Shown piece after piece: positions 27,027-35,583 of a stretch of DNA of 64,000 nucleotides. Origin of the DNA: Arenimonas composti TR7-09 = DSM 18010 (GTDB lineage Bacteria; Pseudomonadota; Gammaproteobacteria; Xanthomonadales; Xanthomonadaceae); assembly GCF_000426365.1 (NCBI RefSeq), contig NZ_AUFF01000002.1, forward strand, positions 186,001 to 250,000, written 5' to 3'. Position numbers and translations under genes: made by a program. Position 1 is the stretch's first letter. Each line of letters starts with the position of its first letter. The notes under the pieces were generated by a model. The model was not told the DNA's origin. It saw nothing but the letters and a program-made list of their open reading frames with translations, and made no database searches.

Positions 27027-28040
27027 ATGAAAAGCACGCTGCCGCTGTCGATCCTCGACCTGGCGCCGGTGACCGAAGGCTCGACGCCGGCGGTCACGTT
27101 CGCCAACACCCTCGACCTCGCACGCCACGGCGAGCGCCTGGGCTATCGCCGTTTCTGGCTCGCCGAGCACCACAACATGCCCGGGATCGCCAGCGCCGCG
27201 ACCGCGGTGCTGATCGGCCACGTCGCTGCCGGCACGTCGACGATCCGCGTCGGCGCCGGCGGGGTGATGCTGCCCAACCACGCGCCGCTGCAGGTCGCCG
27301 AACAGTTCGGCACCCTCGGCGCGCTGTTTCCCGGCCGCATCGACCTCGGCCTCGGCCGCGCGCCCGGTACCGACCAGGCGGCGGCGCAGGCGCTGCGCCG
27401 CTACTACGCCAGCGCCGAGGAATTCCCGGCCGACGTACAGGAACTGCTCGGCTACTTCGCGCCGGTGGTGCCGGGTCAGCCGGTGCAGGCCGTGCCCGGC
27501 GCCGGCATCGAGGTCGAAGTGTGGATCCTCGGTTCCAGCCTGTTCGGCGCGCGGCTGGCGGCGGCGCTCGGGCTGCCGTACGCGTTCGCCTCGCACTTCG
27601 CGCCGGATGCCCTCGAGCAGGCCCTCGCGCTCTATCACCGCGAATTCCGGCCGTCGCCGCGCCGCGCGAAACCGCACACGATGCTGGCGCTGAATGTCGT
27701 CTGCGCCGGCGACGACGCCGAAGCCGGGCGGCTGTTCACGACCCAGCAGCAGGCCTTCGTGAACCTGCGCCGCGGTCGTCCCGGGCTCGTACCGCCGCCG
27801 CTGGCCTCCGCGGAGGCGATCGAGGACTACGCCAGCCCGGCCGAGCGGGCGATGCTCGAGGCGACGCTGGCCTGCCGGGCGGTGGGCTCGCCGAAGAAGG
27901 TGCGTGCCGAGGTCGCCGCCTTCGTCGAGCGTTACCGGCCCGACGAACTGATCCTCACCGCGAACGTATTCGATCACGCCGCCCGCCTGCATTCGTTCGC
28001 GCTGGCGATCGCGGCGCTGGAAGGCATCGCCGGGCGATGA
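27027..28040 (+). CDS. LLM class flavin-dependent oxidoreductase
   Basis: 337 aa luciferase-like monooxygenase. It begins [14 protein letters not shown] and has the family blocks [37 protein letters not shown] and [10 protein letters not shown], matching the MsnO8-like group that uses FMNH2 or a related flavin. The substrate cannot be predicted. It overlaps the next gene by ATGA and so likely forms a two-gene unit. Confidence 0.88.
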   Translation: MKSTLPLSILDLAPVTEGSTPAVTFANTLDLARHGERLGYRRFWLAEHHNMPGIASAATAVLIGHVAAGTSTIRVGAGGVMLPNHAPLQVAEQFGTLGALFPGRIDLGLGRAPGTDQAAAQALRRYYASAEEFPADVQELLGYFAPVVPGQPVQAVPGAGIEVEVWILGSSLFGARLAAALGLPYAFASHFAPDALEQALALYHREFRPSPRRAKPHTMLALNVVCAGDDAEAGRLFTTQQQAFVNLRRGRPGLVPPPLASAEAIEDYASPAERAMLEATLACRAVGSPKKVRAEVAAFVERYRPDELILTANVFDHAARLHSFALAIAALEGIAGR

Positions 28041-28375
28041 GCCGCGACGTCGCCGCGCTGTTCGCGACCCGGCCCTGGCAGTGGGGCCTGCGCGGCGACC
28101 CGCACCTGTGGGCTGCCCTGGAGCGACATTTCGCCGGCGTGCCGGTGCCGGACGACGCGCAGGCCCTGCGGACGCTGATCGAAGCCGCCTTCGCCGAACT
28201 GGCCGGGTTTCCGCTCGACGATCCCCGCCGCGAGGTTTTCGTGCAGGCGTACGCGCACGGCGGCATGTCGTCGGGCTACGTTTTCCTGCCGTTCTGGCGC
28301 GGGACGGCGCTGCCGATGCTGCTGGCGGCGGCCGGCTTCGCACCCGGCCCACCGCCGGGCGCGGACCCGCCCTAG
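28037..28375 (+). CDS. conserved-looking hypothetical protein
   Basis: 112 aa, not recognised. It starts by ATGA overlap with the LLM gene. Conspicuous features are [19 protein letters not shown], a helical middle, and [23 protein letters not shown] with Gly and aromatic residues, then a Pro-rich tail. No signal peptide or membrane span is convincing. Translational coupling suggests work with the flavin enzyme. Confidence 0.65.
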   Translation: MSRDVAALFATRPWQWGLRGDPHLWAALERHFAGVPVPDDAQALRTLIEAAFAELAGFPLDDPRREVFVQAYAHGGMSSGYVFLPFWRGTALPMLLAAAGFAPGPPPGADPP

Positions 28376-28475
28376 CCCCGGCGGCCGATCCCCTTCGCCG
28401 CGCGAGGTCTCACAGCCGGCGGTGGGCCGGCTATCCTTGGCGGCCCCCGGCCGGGGCAAGCGGGCGAACCGACCC

Positions 28476-29054
28476 ATGCTGTTGATGATCGACAACTACG
28501 ATTCGTTCACCTTCAACCTCGTGCAGTACTTCGGCGAGCTGGGGCAGGACGTCGTCGTTATCCGCAACGACGCGAAGACGGTCGCGGAGATCGCCGCGAT
28601 GAAGCCCGAGCGCATCGTGATCTCGCCGGGCCCGTGCACGCCGAACGAGGCGGGGGTGTCGCTGCAGGTGCTGCATGAGCTCGCCGGCACGATGCCGATC
28701 CTCGGCGTCTGCCTCGGCCACCAGGCGATCGGCCAGGCCTTCGGCGGCGAGGTGGTGCGCGCGAAGACGATCATGCACGGCAAGACCTCGCCGATCCGCC
28801 ACCGCGGCCAGGGCGTCTTCGCCGGCCTGCCGGATCCGTTCGAGGCGACCCGCTACCACTCGCTGGTGGTGCGCCGGGAATCGCTGCCCGACTGCCTCGA
28901 GATCACCGCGTGGACCGAAACCGCCGACGGCGACGTCGACGAGATCATGGGCCTGCGCCACAAGACCCTGCCCGTCGAAGGCGTGCAGTTCCATCCCGAA
29001 TCGATCCTGACCCAGCATGGCCACGACCTCCTCCGCAATTTCCTCGCCCGCTGA
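28476..29054 (+). CDS. trpG: anthranilate synthase component II (glutamine amidotransferase)
   Basis: 192 aa. It supplies ammonia from glutamine to TrpE. The class I triad is visible: Cys in [17 protein letters not shown], His and Glu in [10 protein letters not shown]. The N-terminus [18 protein letters not shown] is typical. It overlaps trpD by 38 bp and opens the block trpG-trpD-ABM-trpC-HAD. Confidence 0.95.
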   Translation: MLLMIDNYDSFTFNLVQYFGELGQDVVVIRNDAKTVAEIAAMKPERIVISPGPCTPNEAGVSLQVLHELAGTMPILGVCLGHQAIGQAFGGEVVRAKTIMHGKTSPIRHRGQGVFAGLPDPFEATRYHSLVVRRESLPDCLEITAWTETADGDVDEIMGLRHKTLPVEGVQFHPESILTQHGHDLLRNFLAR

Positions 29055-30114
29055 CGCTGCCCGCGACTGCGCGGCGCCGACCGGCATCACGCCGAAGGAC
29101 GCGCTGCAGCGGGTGATCGAGCACCGCGAGATCTTCCACGACGAGATGGTCGGGCTGATGCGCCAGGTGATGCGCGGCGAGGTGCCGGCGCCGATGCTGG
29201 CGGCGCTGCTGATCGGCCTGCGGGTGAAGAAGGAGACCGTCGGCGAGATCGCCGGCGCCGCGAAGGCGATGCGCGAGTTCGCCGCCCGCGTGGTGGTGCC
29301 GGATGCCGGCGACTTCGTCGACATCGTCGGCACCGGCGGCGATTCCGCACACACTTTCAACATCTCGACGGCGAGCATGTTCGTGGTCGCCGCCGCCGGC
29401 GCCAAGGTCGCCAAGCACGGCAACCGCAGCGTGTCGTCGAGTTCCGGCAGCGCCGACGTGCTCGAGGCCCTCGGCGTGGCGATCGAGCTGCAGCCGGAAC
29501 AGGTGTCGGCCTGCATCGCCGAGACCGGCATCGGCTTCATGTACGCGCCGATCCACCACCCGGCGATGAAGAACGTCGCCGCGGTACGGCGCGAGCTCGG
29601 CGTGCGCACGATCTTCAACATCCTCGGGCCGCTGACCAACCCGGCGTCGGCGCCGAACATCCTGATGGGCGTGTTCCACCCCGACCTCGTCGGCATCCAG
29701 GCGCGCGTGCTGCAGAAGCTCGGCGCGAAGCGGGCGCTGGTGGTCTGGGGCCGCGACGGCATGGACGAGATCTCGCTCGGCGGCGCGACGATGGTCGGCG
29801 AGCTGCGCGGCGACGACGTGATCGAGTACGAAATCCACCCCGAGGACTTCGGCATCGCGATGGCCTCGACCCGCAACCTGCGCGTCGCCGGCCCGCAGGC
29901 GTCGATGGCGATGCTGAAGGAGGCGCTGGAAGGCGTCGACGGGCTGCCGCGGGAGATCGTCGCGCTCAACGCCGGCGCGGCGCTGTACGCGGCCGGCAAG
30001 GCGGTGTCGATCGCCGACGGCATCGGCCTGGCGCGGGCGGCGATCGCCTCGGGCGCGGCGCGGCGCAAGCTCGACGAGTTCGTCGCGGCGACGCGACGGC
30101 TGGCGGCGGGCTGA
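29017..30114 (+). CDS. trpD: anthranilate phosphoribosyltransferase
   Basis: 365 aa. It transfers ribose-5-phosphate from PRPP to anthranilate. Motifs: the PRPP loop [38 protein letters not shown], and [10 protein letters not shown]. The ATG at 29017 gives about 22 extra residues compared with typical family starts (ITPKDALQR), but no other start codon is available there, so a 38-bp overlap with trpG is accepted. Confidence 0.94.
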   Translation: MATTSSAISSPADAARDCAAPTGITPKDALQRVIEHREIFHDEMVGLMRQVMRGEVPAPMLAALLIGLRVKKETVGEIAGAAKAMREFAARVVVPDAGDFVDIVGTGGDSAHTFNISTASMFVVAAAGAKVAKHGNRSVSSSSGSADVLEALGVAIELQPEQVSACIAETGIGFMYAPIHHPAMKNVAAVRRELGVRTIFNILGPLTNPASAPNILMGVFHPDLVGIQARVLQKLGAKRALVVWGRDGMDEISLGGATMVGELRGDDVIEYEIHPEDFGIAMASTRNLRVAGPQASMAMLKEALEGVDGLPREIVALNAGAALYAAGKAVSIADGIGLARAAIASGAARRKLDEFVAATRRLAAG

Positions 30115-30115
30115 G

Positions 30116-30559
30116 ATGTCTTCCGCGCCGTCCGCTGATCCGGAGGCCGGCGATGCGGGCCTCGCGCGCACGCCGGCGCCGCCGTATTACGCGGTGATCT
30201 TCACCAGCCGGCGCACGGCCGACGATGCCGAGGGCTACGCGGCGACCGCCGACCGCATGGTCGAGCTGGCGGCGCAGCAGCCGGGTTTCCTCGGCGTCGA
30301 GTCGGTGCGCGACGCCGACGGCCTCGGCATCACCGTCAGCTACTGGGAGAGCGAGGACGCGATCGCCGCCTGGCGCCGCCATGCCGAGCACACCGCCGCG
30401 CGCGACGACGGGCGGGCGCGCTGGTACGCCGGTTTCGAATTGCGCGTCGCGCGCGTCGAACGCGCCTACGGCCGCGAAAACCGGCAAGACTGGGGTCAGA
30501 GTACATTTCCCCCGGTTGCCACGAGCGCCTCGGGAGATCCCGAGGGAAATGTACTCTGA
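30116..30559 (+). CDS. antibiotic biosynthesis monooxygenase (ABM) domain protein with repeat-derived C-terminus
   Basis: 147 aa. The ABM/dimeric alpha-beta barrel fold lies at about residues 24-115 ([47 protein letters not shown]), typical of heme-degrading or quinol-type monooxygenase-like proteins of unclear role. It starts two bases after trpD. From about residue 125 the reading frame runs into the 23-bp-arm palindrome, so roughly the last 23 residues and the TGA (30557-30559) come from the inserted repeat. Confidence 0.85.
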   Translation: MSSAPSADPEAGDAGLARTPAPPYYAVIFTSRRTADDAEGYAATADRMVELAAQQPGFLGVESVRDADGLGITVSYWESEDAIAAWRRHAEHTAARDDGRARWYAGFELRVARVERAYGRENRQDWGQSTFPPVATSASGDPEGNVL

Positions 30560-30570
30560 CCCCAGTTTTT
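30489..30570. repeat. 23-bp perfect inverted repeat inserted between ABM and trpC
   Basis: Arms 30489-30511 and 30544-30566 are exact complements (start ACTGGGGTCAGAG). The spacer contains a second small hairpin, CTCGGG-AGAT-CCCGAG. Five T residues (30566-30570) follow the right arm, so on the plus strand it looks like an intrinsic terminator inside the trp block. The GGGGTCAGAGTACATTT motif resembles palindromes associated with REP-type (RAYT) elements in proteobacteria; that assignment is from general knowledge. Confidence 0.93.
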
Positions 30571-30596
30571 ACGAGCCCGGTTTTCCGGTTGCCCCC

Positions 30597-31385
30597 GTGG
30601 ATATCCTGACCCGCATCCTTTCCCGCAAGTCCGAAGAAGTCGCCGAACGCGCGACCCGCCTGCCGCTGCGCGAGCTGTCCGCGCGCTGCGCCGACCTGCC
30701 GCCGACGCGTGGTTTCGCGAACGCGCTCGAGGCGAAGATCGCCGCCGGTGCGGCCGCGGTGATCGCCGAGATCAAGAAGGCCAGCCCGAGCAAGGGCCTG
30801 ATCCGCCCGGACTTCGACCCGGCCGCGATCGCCGCGAGTTATGCCCGCCACGGCGCCGCCTGCCTGTCGGTGCTGACCGACGTCGACTTCTTCCAGGGCC
30901 ACGACGACCACCTGCGCCAGGCCCGCGCCGCCTGCACGCTGCCGGTGCTGCGCAAGGATTTCACGATCGACGCCTACCAGGTCTACGAGGCACGCGCGCT
31001 CGGCGCCGACTGCATCCTGCTGATCGTCGCCGCGCTCGGCGACGCGGCGCTCGCCGAGTTGTCGCACCTGGCGCTGGAGCTGGGCATGGACGTGCTGGTC
31101 GAGGTGCATGACGTCGACGAGCTCGAGCGCGCGCTGCAGATCGGCGCGCCGCTGGTCGGCGTCAACAACCGCAGCCTGCGGACGTTCGAGGTCTCGCTCG
31201 ACACCACGCTGGCGCTGCGCGACGCGGTGCCGCCGGACCGCCGCCTCGTCACCGAGAGCGGCATCGCGACGCCGGAAGACGTCGCGCGGATGCGTGCCGC
31301 CGGCGTGCACGCCTTCCTGGTCGGCGAGACCTTCATGCGCGCGCAGGATCCCGGGGCCGAACTGGCGCGGCTGTTCGCGGCATGA
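30597..31385 (+). CDS. trpC: indole-3-glycerol-phosphate synthase
   Basis: 262 aa, TIM barrel closing the indole ring in tryptophan synthesis. Seen: [60 protein letters not shown] and [12 protein letters not shown]. The GTG at 30597 yields the family N-terminus ([13 protein letters not shown]). An in-frame ATG at 30549 lies in the right arm of the palindrome and would add 16 residues of repeat-derived sequence. Neither start has a good ribosome site, so the insertion may have displaced the original signals. Confidence 0.93.
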   Translation: MDILTRILSRKSEEVAERATRLPLRELSARCADLPPTRGFANALEAKIAAGAAAVIAEIKKASPSKGLIRPDFDPAAIAASYARHGAACLSVLTDVDFFQGHDDHLRQARAACTLPVLRKDFTIDAYQVYEARALGADCILLIVAALGDAALAELSHLALELGMDVLVEVHDVDELERALQIGAPLVGVNNRSLRTFEVSLDTTLALRDAVPPDRRLVTESGIATPEDVARMRAAGVHAFLVGETFMRAQDPGAELARLFAA

Positions 31386-32056
31386 GTGCGAACCCGGCGG
31401 CGGTGTCCGGCGCCGTCGTCTTCGACTTCGACGGAACGCTGGTGCGCGGCGATTGCGTCGCCAGCTGGCTGCGTGGACAACTCACGGCGCACCCGCTGCG
31501 CAAGCTGGTCGCCGGCCTCAGTTTCCCGGTGCTGAAACCGGCCTTCCGCTGGTGGCGTAGTGCCTGGCTGCCGGCGAGTTTCTATTCCTGGCTCGCGACC
31601 GTCGGCCGCACCCCCGAGGCCCTGGCGGAAGCGCGCGAGGACTACCTGCGCGAATGCGCGGCCCGCCGCGAGGCGCTGCTGATCGCGCCGGCGGTGGCGC
31701 GGCTGCGCGCCCATCTCGCCGCCGGCGATCCGGTCGTGATCGTCACCGGCGCCGAGGCTGGACTGGCCCGCGGGCTGTGGTCGGCGCTGGGGCAGCCCGA
31801 GGTGCCGGTGATCGGCTCGAGCATCCGCCCGGCCTTCGGTGGCTGGATCGGCGCCGAGCACACGATCGGCCCGCGCAAGCTGGCGGCGCTGGCCCGCAGC
31901 GGCTTCCGCCCGCCGTTCGCCGCCGTCTACAGCGACAGCGCCCTCGACCTGCCGCTGCTCTGCGAAACGGCCAGGCCGGTACTCGTCTGCCCGGACGCGC
32001 GGAGCAGGAAGCGCGTGCTGCGGCGCTTGCGCGGCCGCGTGGAAGAACTCGCTTAA
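31382..32056 (+). CDS. HAD-superfamily phosphatase (subclass IB)
   Basis: 224 aa. HAD motif [13 protein letters not shown], motif II VIVTGAE, motif III with KLAAL, and motif [13 protein letters not shown]. The helical cap lies between motifs I and II (about 35-100). Subclass IB includes SerB-like and phosphatidyl-type phosphatases. It overlaps the trpC stop by ATGA. Its TAA stop overlaps the start of a 49-bp inverted repeat by two bases. Substrate unknown. Confidence 0.87.
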   Translation: MSANPAAVSGAVVFDFDGTLVRGDCVASWLRGQLTAHPLRKLVAGLSFPVLKPAFRWWRSAWLPASFYSWLATVGRTPEALAEAREDYLRECAARREALLIAPAVARLRAHLAAGDPVVIVTGAEAGLARGLWSALGQPEVPVIGSSIRPAFGGWIGAEHTIGPRKLAALARSGFRPPFAAVYSDSALDLPLLCETARPVLVCPDARSRKRVLRRLRGRVEELA

Positions 32057-32153
32057 CAACTGGGGTTAACAACTGGGGTCGGATTCCTTCGTTAAGACAG
32101 GCGTCGCCTGTCTTAACGAAGGAATCCGACCCCAGTTGTTAACCCCAGTTGTT
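32055..32153. repeat. 49-bp perfect inverted repeat between convergent genes
   Basis: Arms 32055-32103 and 32105-32153 are exact complements around a single central T. Each arm itself has a direct duplication of the CAACTGGGGT unit at its outer end. It separates the HAD gene (ends 32056) from crp (stop at 32157). As RNA it would form a 49-bp hairpin; it may serve as a two-way transcription end. The TGGGGTCGGATTCC core relates it to the element at 30.5 kb. Confidence 0.95.
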
Positions 32154-32156
32154 GAG

Positions 32157-32828
32157 TCACCGCGTGCCGTAGATGACGAGGGTCTTGCCCCGCGCCTGCA
32201 GCATGCCCTGTTCCTGCAGCTGCTTGAGCACGCGGCCGGCCATCTCGCGCGAGCAGCCGACGATGCGCGCCAGCTCCTGTCGCGAGACCTTGATCTGCGT
32301 GCCCTGCGGATGCGTCAGCGCGTCCGGTTCCTGGCACAGGTCGTTGAGGGTGCGGACGATGCGGCCGCTGACGTCGAGGAAGGCCAGTCGGCTGGCCTTG
32401 CGGCTGGTGTCGAGCAGGCGCTTGGAGAGCTGCAGGCCGATCGCGTAGAGGATGCGCGGGCATTCGGCGGCGAGCGGACCTTCGAACAGCTGGTGCAGGC
32501 GTTCGTAGGGAATCTCCGCGAGTTCGCACGGCGCGCGCGTGCGCACGACGACCGCGCGGTTGTCGGCCGCGAAGAACAGGCCCATCTCGCCGATGAACTC
32601 ACCGGCATTCACATAGCCGAGGATCAGCTCGCGGCCGTCGGGTTCCTCGCTGATCACGCTGAGTGAACCACTGACGACGTAATACAGCGACGTGGCCTGC
32701 GCACCCGGACGGAACACGTCGGTACGGCTGCCGTAGCGACGGCGGTGGCAGTAGTCGAGGAAGCGCCCCATGGTCGCCGAATCCGGCGCCAGTGGGCTGT
32801 TCACGACCTTGGGGGCATGCAGGGCCAT
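32157..32828 (-). CDS. crp: Crp/Clp-type global transcription regulator
   Basis: 223 aa. Cyclic-nucleotide-binding barrel at about 20-135, dimer helix, and a C-terminal winged helix with VSRQELARIVGCSREMAGRVLKQL. In xanthomonads this protein (Clp) responds to c-di-GMP rather than cAMP; the GEFIGEMGLFF pocket is present, but I cannot decide the ligand. Divergent from speD with 169 bp between, which likely holds both promoters. Confidence 0.92.
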   Translation of the reverse strand: MALHAPKVVNSPLAPDSATMGRFLDYCHRRRYGSRTDVFRPGAQATSLYYVVSGSLSVISEEPDGRELILGYVNAGEFIGEMGLFFAADNRAVVVRTRAPCELAEIPYERLHQLFEGPLAAECPRILYAIGLQLSKRLLDTSRKASRLAFLDVSGRIVRTLNDLCQEPDALTHPQGTQIKVSRQELARIVGCSREMAGRVLKQLQEQGMLQARGKTLVIYGTR

Positions 32829-32926
32829 CTTCGATCCCTTCGTTTCCGGGCGCGGGCAGCGGCGGCCAGCTTAAGCAGCACGCCCGCGCGGGGCAATCGA
32901 CGTGAAGGCCCGCTGACCCACAGCGG

Positions 32927-32955
32927 TTTCCCCCGGGGGGCGATTGCCGGATAAT
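32927..32955 (+). promoter_or_regulatory. putative promoter of speD
   Basis: GATAAT (32950-32955) as -10 with TTTCCC (32927-32932) 17 bp upstream as a weak -35. The predicted leader to the GTG at 32998 is about 35 nt. Confidence 0.45.
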
Positions 32956-32997
32956 GCGCCCCCTTCGCAAGCCCCCTCCCGCAGCAGGAAAGCCACC

Positions 32998-33792
32998 GTG
33001 GTCAAGCCGCTTCCGCGCCTCAGGCTCCAGGGTTTCAACAACCTGACCAAGGCCCTGAGCTTCAACATCTACGACATCTGCTACGCGGTGAGCGAGGAGC
33101 AGCGCTCGCGCTACATCGAGTACATCGACGAGGAATACAACGCCGACCGGCTGACGCAGATCCTCACCGACGTCGCCGAGATCATCGGCGCCAACATCCT
33201 CAACGTCGCCCGCCAGGACTACGACCCGCAGGGTGCGTCGGTGACGATCCTGATCTCCGAGGAACCGGTGATCGACAAGAAGGCGGCCGGCAAGGAGCTG
33301 ATCTCCGACGCCGTCGTCGCGCACCTGGACAAGTCGCACATCACGGTGCACACGTATCCGGAAACGCATCCGCACAACGGCATCGCGACCTTCCGTGCCG
33401 ACATCGACGTCGCCACCTGCGGCGTGATCTCGCCCCTGAAGGCGCTGAACTACCTGATCGAGAGCTTCGAGTCCGACATCGTGGTGATGGATTACCGCGT
33501 GCGCGGCTTCACCCGCGACGTGAAGGGCAAGAAGCACTACATCGACCACAAGATCAACTCGATCCAGGACTTCCTGTCGAAGCCGATCAAGCAGCGCTAC
33601 GAGATGATCGACGTCAACGTGTACCAGGAGAACCTGTTCCACACGAAGATGCACCTGAAGGACTTCGACCTCGACACCTACCTGTTCGAGGAGAAGGCGA
33701 AGAACCTCGGCTTCAAGGACCGCCAGCGCATCGAGATGCAGCTCAAGCGCGAGATCGAGGAACTCTTCCACGGCCGCAACCTGATCGACTGA
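32998..33792 (+). CDS. speD: S-adenosylmethionine decarboxylase proenzyme
   Basis: 264 aa, exactly the length of the E. coli-type enzyme. It supplies decarboxylated SAM for spermidine synthesis and self-cleaves to form a pyruvoyl group; the cleavage region is around [14 protein letters not shown]. Other family blocks: [19 protein letters not shown] and [28 protein letters not shown] 32998 has AGGAA eight bases upstream; the upstream in-frame TTG at 32944 precedes the likely -10 and is rejected. Confidence 0.95.
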   Translation: MVKPLPRLRLQGFNNLTKALSFNIYDICYAVSEEQRSRYIEYIDEEYNADRLTQILTDVAEIIGANILNVARQDYDPQGASVTILISEEPVIDKKAAGKELISDAVVAHLDKSHITVHTYPETHPHNGIATFRADIDVATCGVISPLKALNYLIESFESDIVVMDYRVRGFTRDVKGKKHYIDHKINSIQDFLSKPIKQRYEMIDVNVYQENLFHTKMHLKDFDLDTYLFEEKAKNLGFKDRQRIEMQLKREIEELFHGRNLID

Positions 33793-33800
33793 ACACCCCC

Positions 33801-33883
33801 CGCGGGACGACCCGCGCACCGGTCCGCCGGTGAACCCCGACCGACGACGGTCCGTGGCGAAGGCCCCGGGCCGTCGCCGTTTT
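33801..33883 (+). ncRNA. guanidine-II (mini-ykkC) riboswitch with terminator-like hairpin
   Basis: Two hairpins with ACGA tetraloops, the hallmark of guanidine-II: CGCGGG-ACGA-CCCGCG (33801-33816) and GACCG-ACGA-CGGTC (33839-33852). A third hairpin, CACCGG-TCCG-CCGGTG, lies between them. A GC-rich hairpin at 33856-33878 follows (arms GGCGA/TCGCC and GGCC/GGCC) and ends in GTTTT. CGACGG in the second ACGA hairpin (33845-33850) can pair with CCGTCG (33871-33876) in the terminator, so the two structures are mutually exclusive. It precedes an SMR guanidinium exporter gene, as known for this class. Confidence 0.85.
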
Positions 33884-33917
33884 CAGGCCGGTGAACCCGG
33901 CCCGCGAGGAGAACGAG

Positions 33918-34235
33918 ATGGCATGGGTCTACCTGGTTTTCGCCGGACTGCTCGAGATCGTCTGGGCGGTCGGACTGAAATATGCGCAGGGCTTCACGAA
34001 GCCCGTCCCGAGCGCGATCACGGTGGTGGCGATGCTCGGCAGCCTCTGGCTGCTCGCGCTGGCGCTGAAGCAGATCCCGCTCGGTACCGGCTACGCCGTC
34101 TGGGTCGGCATCGGCGCGGTCGGCACGGCGATCCTCGGCATCGTGCTGTTCGGCGAGTCGGCAGCGTGGCCGCGGCTCGCCTGCATCGCGCTGATCTGCG
34201 CCGGCATCGTCGGCCTGAAGCTCTGGAGCGAGTAA
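33918..34235 (+). CDS. gdx: guanidinium exporter Gdx (SMR family, SugE type)
   Basis: 105 aa, four membrane helices, exact family length. The N-terminus [29 protein letters not shown] carries the essential Glu13 and the SugE-type GLKYAQGFT signature that separates guanidinium exporters from quaternary-ammonium (EmrE) exporters. It works as an antiparallel dimer exchanging guanidinium for protons. GAGGAG lies six bases before ATG 33918. Control by the upstream guanidine-II riboswitch fits this specificity. Confidence 0.92.
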   Translation: MAWVYLVFAGLLEIVWAVGLKYAQGFTKPVPSAITVVAMLGSLWLLALALKQIPLGTGYAVWVGIGAVGTAILGIVLFGESAAWPRLACIALICAGIVGLKLWSE

Positions 34236-34247
34236 CACCCCGCCCCT

Positions 34248-34345
34248 GCAGGAGCGGCTTCAGCCGCGATCGGTAGGAGCGGCTTCAGCCGCGATTCGCG
34301 CGCAGCGCGCGCGAGGGGGCATCGCGGCTGAAGCCGCTCCTACAG
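34248..34345. repeat. three REP-like palindromes, type B
   Basis: Plus-oriented copies at 34248-34270 and 34273-34295 and a minus copy at 34321-34345, with core GGAGCGGCTTCAGCCGC. Between copies two and three is a GCGCGCAGCGCGCGCG dyad. The head-to-head arrangement lies between convergent gdx and DUF488 genes and would fold into a large stem. Confidence 0.9.
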
Positions 34346-34359
34346 GGGGCGTTCGTGAT

Positions 34360-34932
34360 TCAGAAGAGGCCGGGCTGCGCCGGCGGGCCGTACCGGAGCT
34401 CGCCATCCACCACACTCGCCGCGCCGGTGAACGGATGCGCCTGCTCCGCGCTCGCCGCGTCGCCGGTCACGTGCCGCACTTCGACGCCGTGCACCTTCAG
34501 CACGTCGGCGATCAGCGAGCGGTGGCATTGCCACCACAGCACTTCGGCGCACATCAGCGCGGTGCGGCGCCGGTGCGCGAGCGCGAGCAGGGCATTGAAG
34601 CCCTCGGCGAACTCGGCGCTCACCAGATGGTCGGCATAGCCGCGGAAAGACTCGTTGCGCCAGGCGGAGTTCGGACTGTCGGCCGCCGGCCGGCGACGGC
34701 CGCCGAGCTGCGGCAGCCACCGATAGTCGATGCCGGCGTCGGCGAGCCAGGCCTGCATCGCCTCGCGCCCGAACTGCGGATGTCGCCGCGACATCGGAAA
34801 CCGCCGCACGTCGGCGATCGCCTCGATGCCGTGGCCGCGCAGCCGCGCGACGAAGGCCTCGGCCGTCAGCGTCGAGTGGCCGAGCGTCCAGACGGTGGCG
34901 GGCCAGGGGCCGTGGAGGAGGGGGAAGCGCAT
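34360..34932 (-). CDS. DUF488 family protein
   Basis: 190 aa. Family marks: the N-terminal TVWTLGHSTLTAEAFVARLRGHGI, IADVRRFPMSRRHPQF, and CAEVLWWQCHRSLIADVL with the conserved Cys-His-Arg region. DUF488 proteins are often called uncharacterised or YeaO-like; function unknown. It ends close to the REP cluster and lies 9 bp from coq7, probably the last gene of the Fe-S protein-coq7-DUF488 run. Confidence 0.82.
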   Translation of the reverse strand: MRFPLLHGPWPATVWTLGHSTLTAEAFVARLRGHGIEAIADVRRFPMSRRHPQFGREAMQAWLADAGIDYRWLPQLGGRRRPAADSPNSAWRNESFRGYADHLVSAEFAEGFNALLALAHRRRTALMCAEVLWWQCHRSLIADVLKVHGVEVRHVTGDAASAEQAHPFTGAASVVDGELRYGPPAQPGLF

Positions 34933-34941
34933 CGAAGCCGC

Positions 34942-35583
34942 TCAGAGCCTGTAGGCGACCGTCTTCATCACCTTCGACATCCCCGCCATCACCGCCGCCA
35001 CCGGTCGCGGCAGGATGCGGGCGCCGGCGGCTTCGGCGTTGTCGGCGTGGCGGGCCTCGTCGGCCTTCATCGTCGTCAGGATCGCGCGGCTGCGACCGTC
35101 GGCGGCGGGCAGGGACACCATGTGTTCGTCGAGGTGGGCCTCGACCTGGCGCTCGGTTTCGACCACGAAGCCGAGGTTCCAGCCGTCGCCACGCAGGCCG
35201 GCGGCGAACCCGATCGCCCAGCTGCCGGCGTACCACAGCGGGTTCAGCAGGCTCGGGCGGCTGTCGAGCTCGCGCAGGCGGTCGGCGCACCAGGCCAGGT
35301 GGTCTTCTTCCTCCTGCGCGGCGTGCAGTAGCTGCGCCCGCGTCGCCTCGTCGCGGGCGACCGCGGCCTGGCCGACGTACAGCGCCTGCGCGCAGACCTC
35401 GCCGGTGTGGTTGATGCGCATCAGGCCGGCGGCGTGGCGGCGGTCGGTGTCGTCGAGCGCCGGCTCCGGAATATCGCCGGCCGGGTTTCCGCGCTCGGCA
35501 TGCGCCGGGCCCAGGGTGGTGGTGAGGGCGCGCTGGGCCTCGATCAGCAGGCGGTCCAGCGGGCTGAAGCTGCGGGTGCTCAT
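34942..35583 (-). CDS. coq7: 2-polyprenyl-3-methyl-6-methoxy-1,4-benzoquinone monooxygenase
   Basis: 213 aa, the Coq7/UbiF-replacing diiron hydroxylase of ubiquinone synthesis found in many gammaproteobacteria. Diiron ligands lie in [39 protein letters not shown] and [14 protein letters not shown]. The C-terminal membrane-binding helix is [15 protein letters not shown]. The ATG at 35583 overlaps the stop of the upstream Fe-S gene. Confidence 0.94.
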   Translation of the reverse strand: MSTRSFSPLDRLLIEAQRALTTTLGPAHAERGNPAGDIPEPALDDTDRRHAAGLMRINHTGEVCAQALYVGQAAVARDEATRAQLLHAAQEEEDHLAWCADRLRELDSRPSLLNPLWYAGSWAIGFAAGLRGDGWNLGFVVETERQVEAHLDEHMVSLPAADGRSRAILTTMKADEARHADNAEAAGARILPRPVAAVMAGMSKVMKTVAYRL

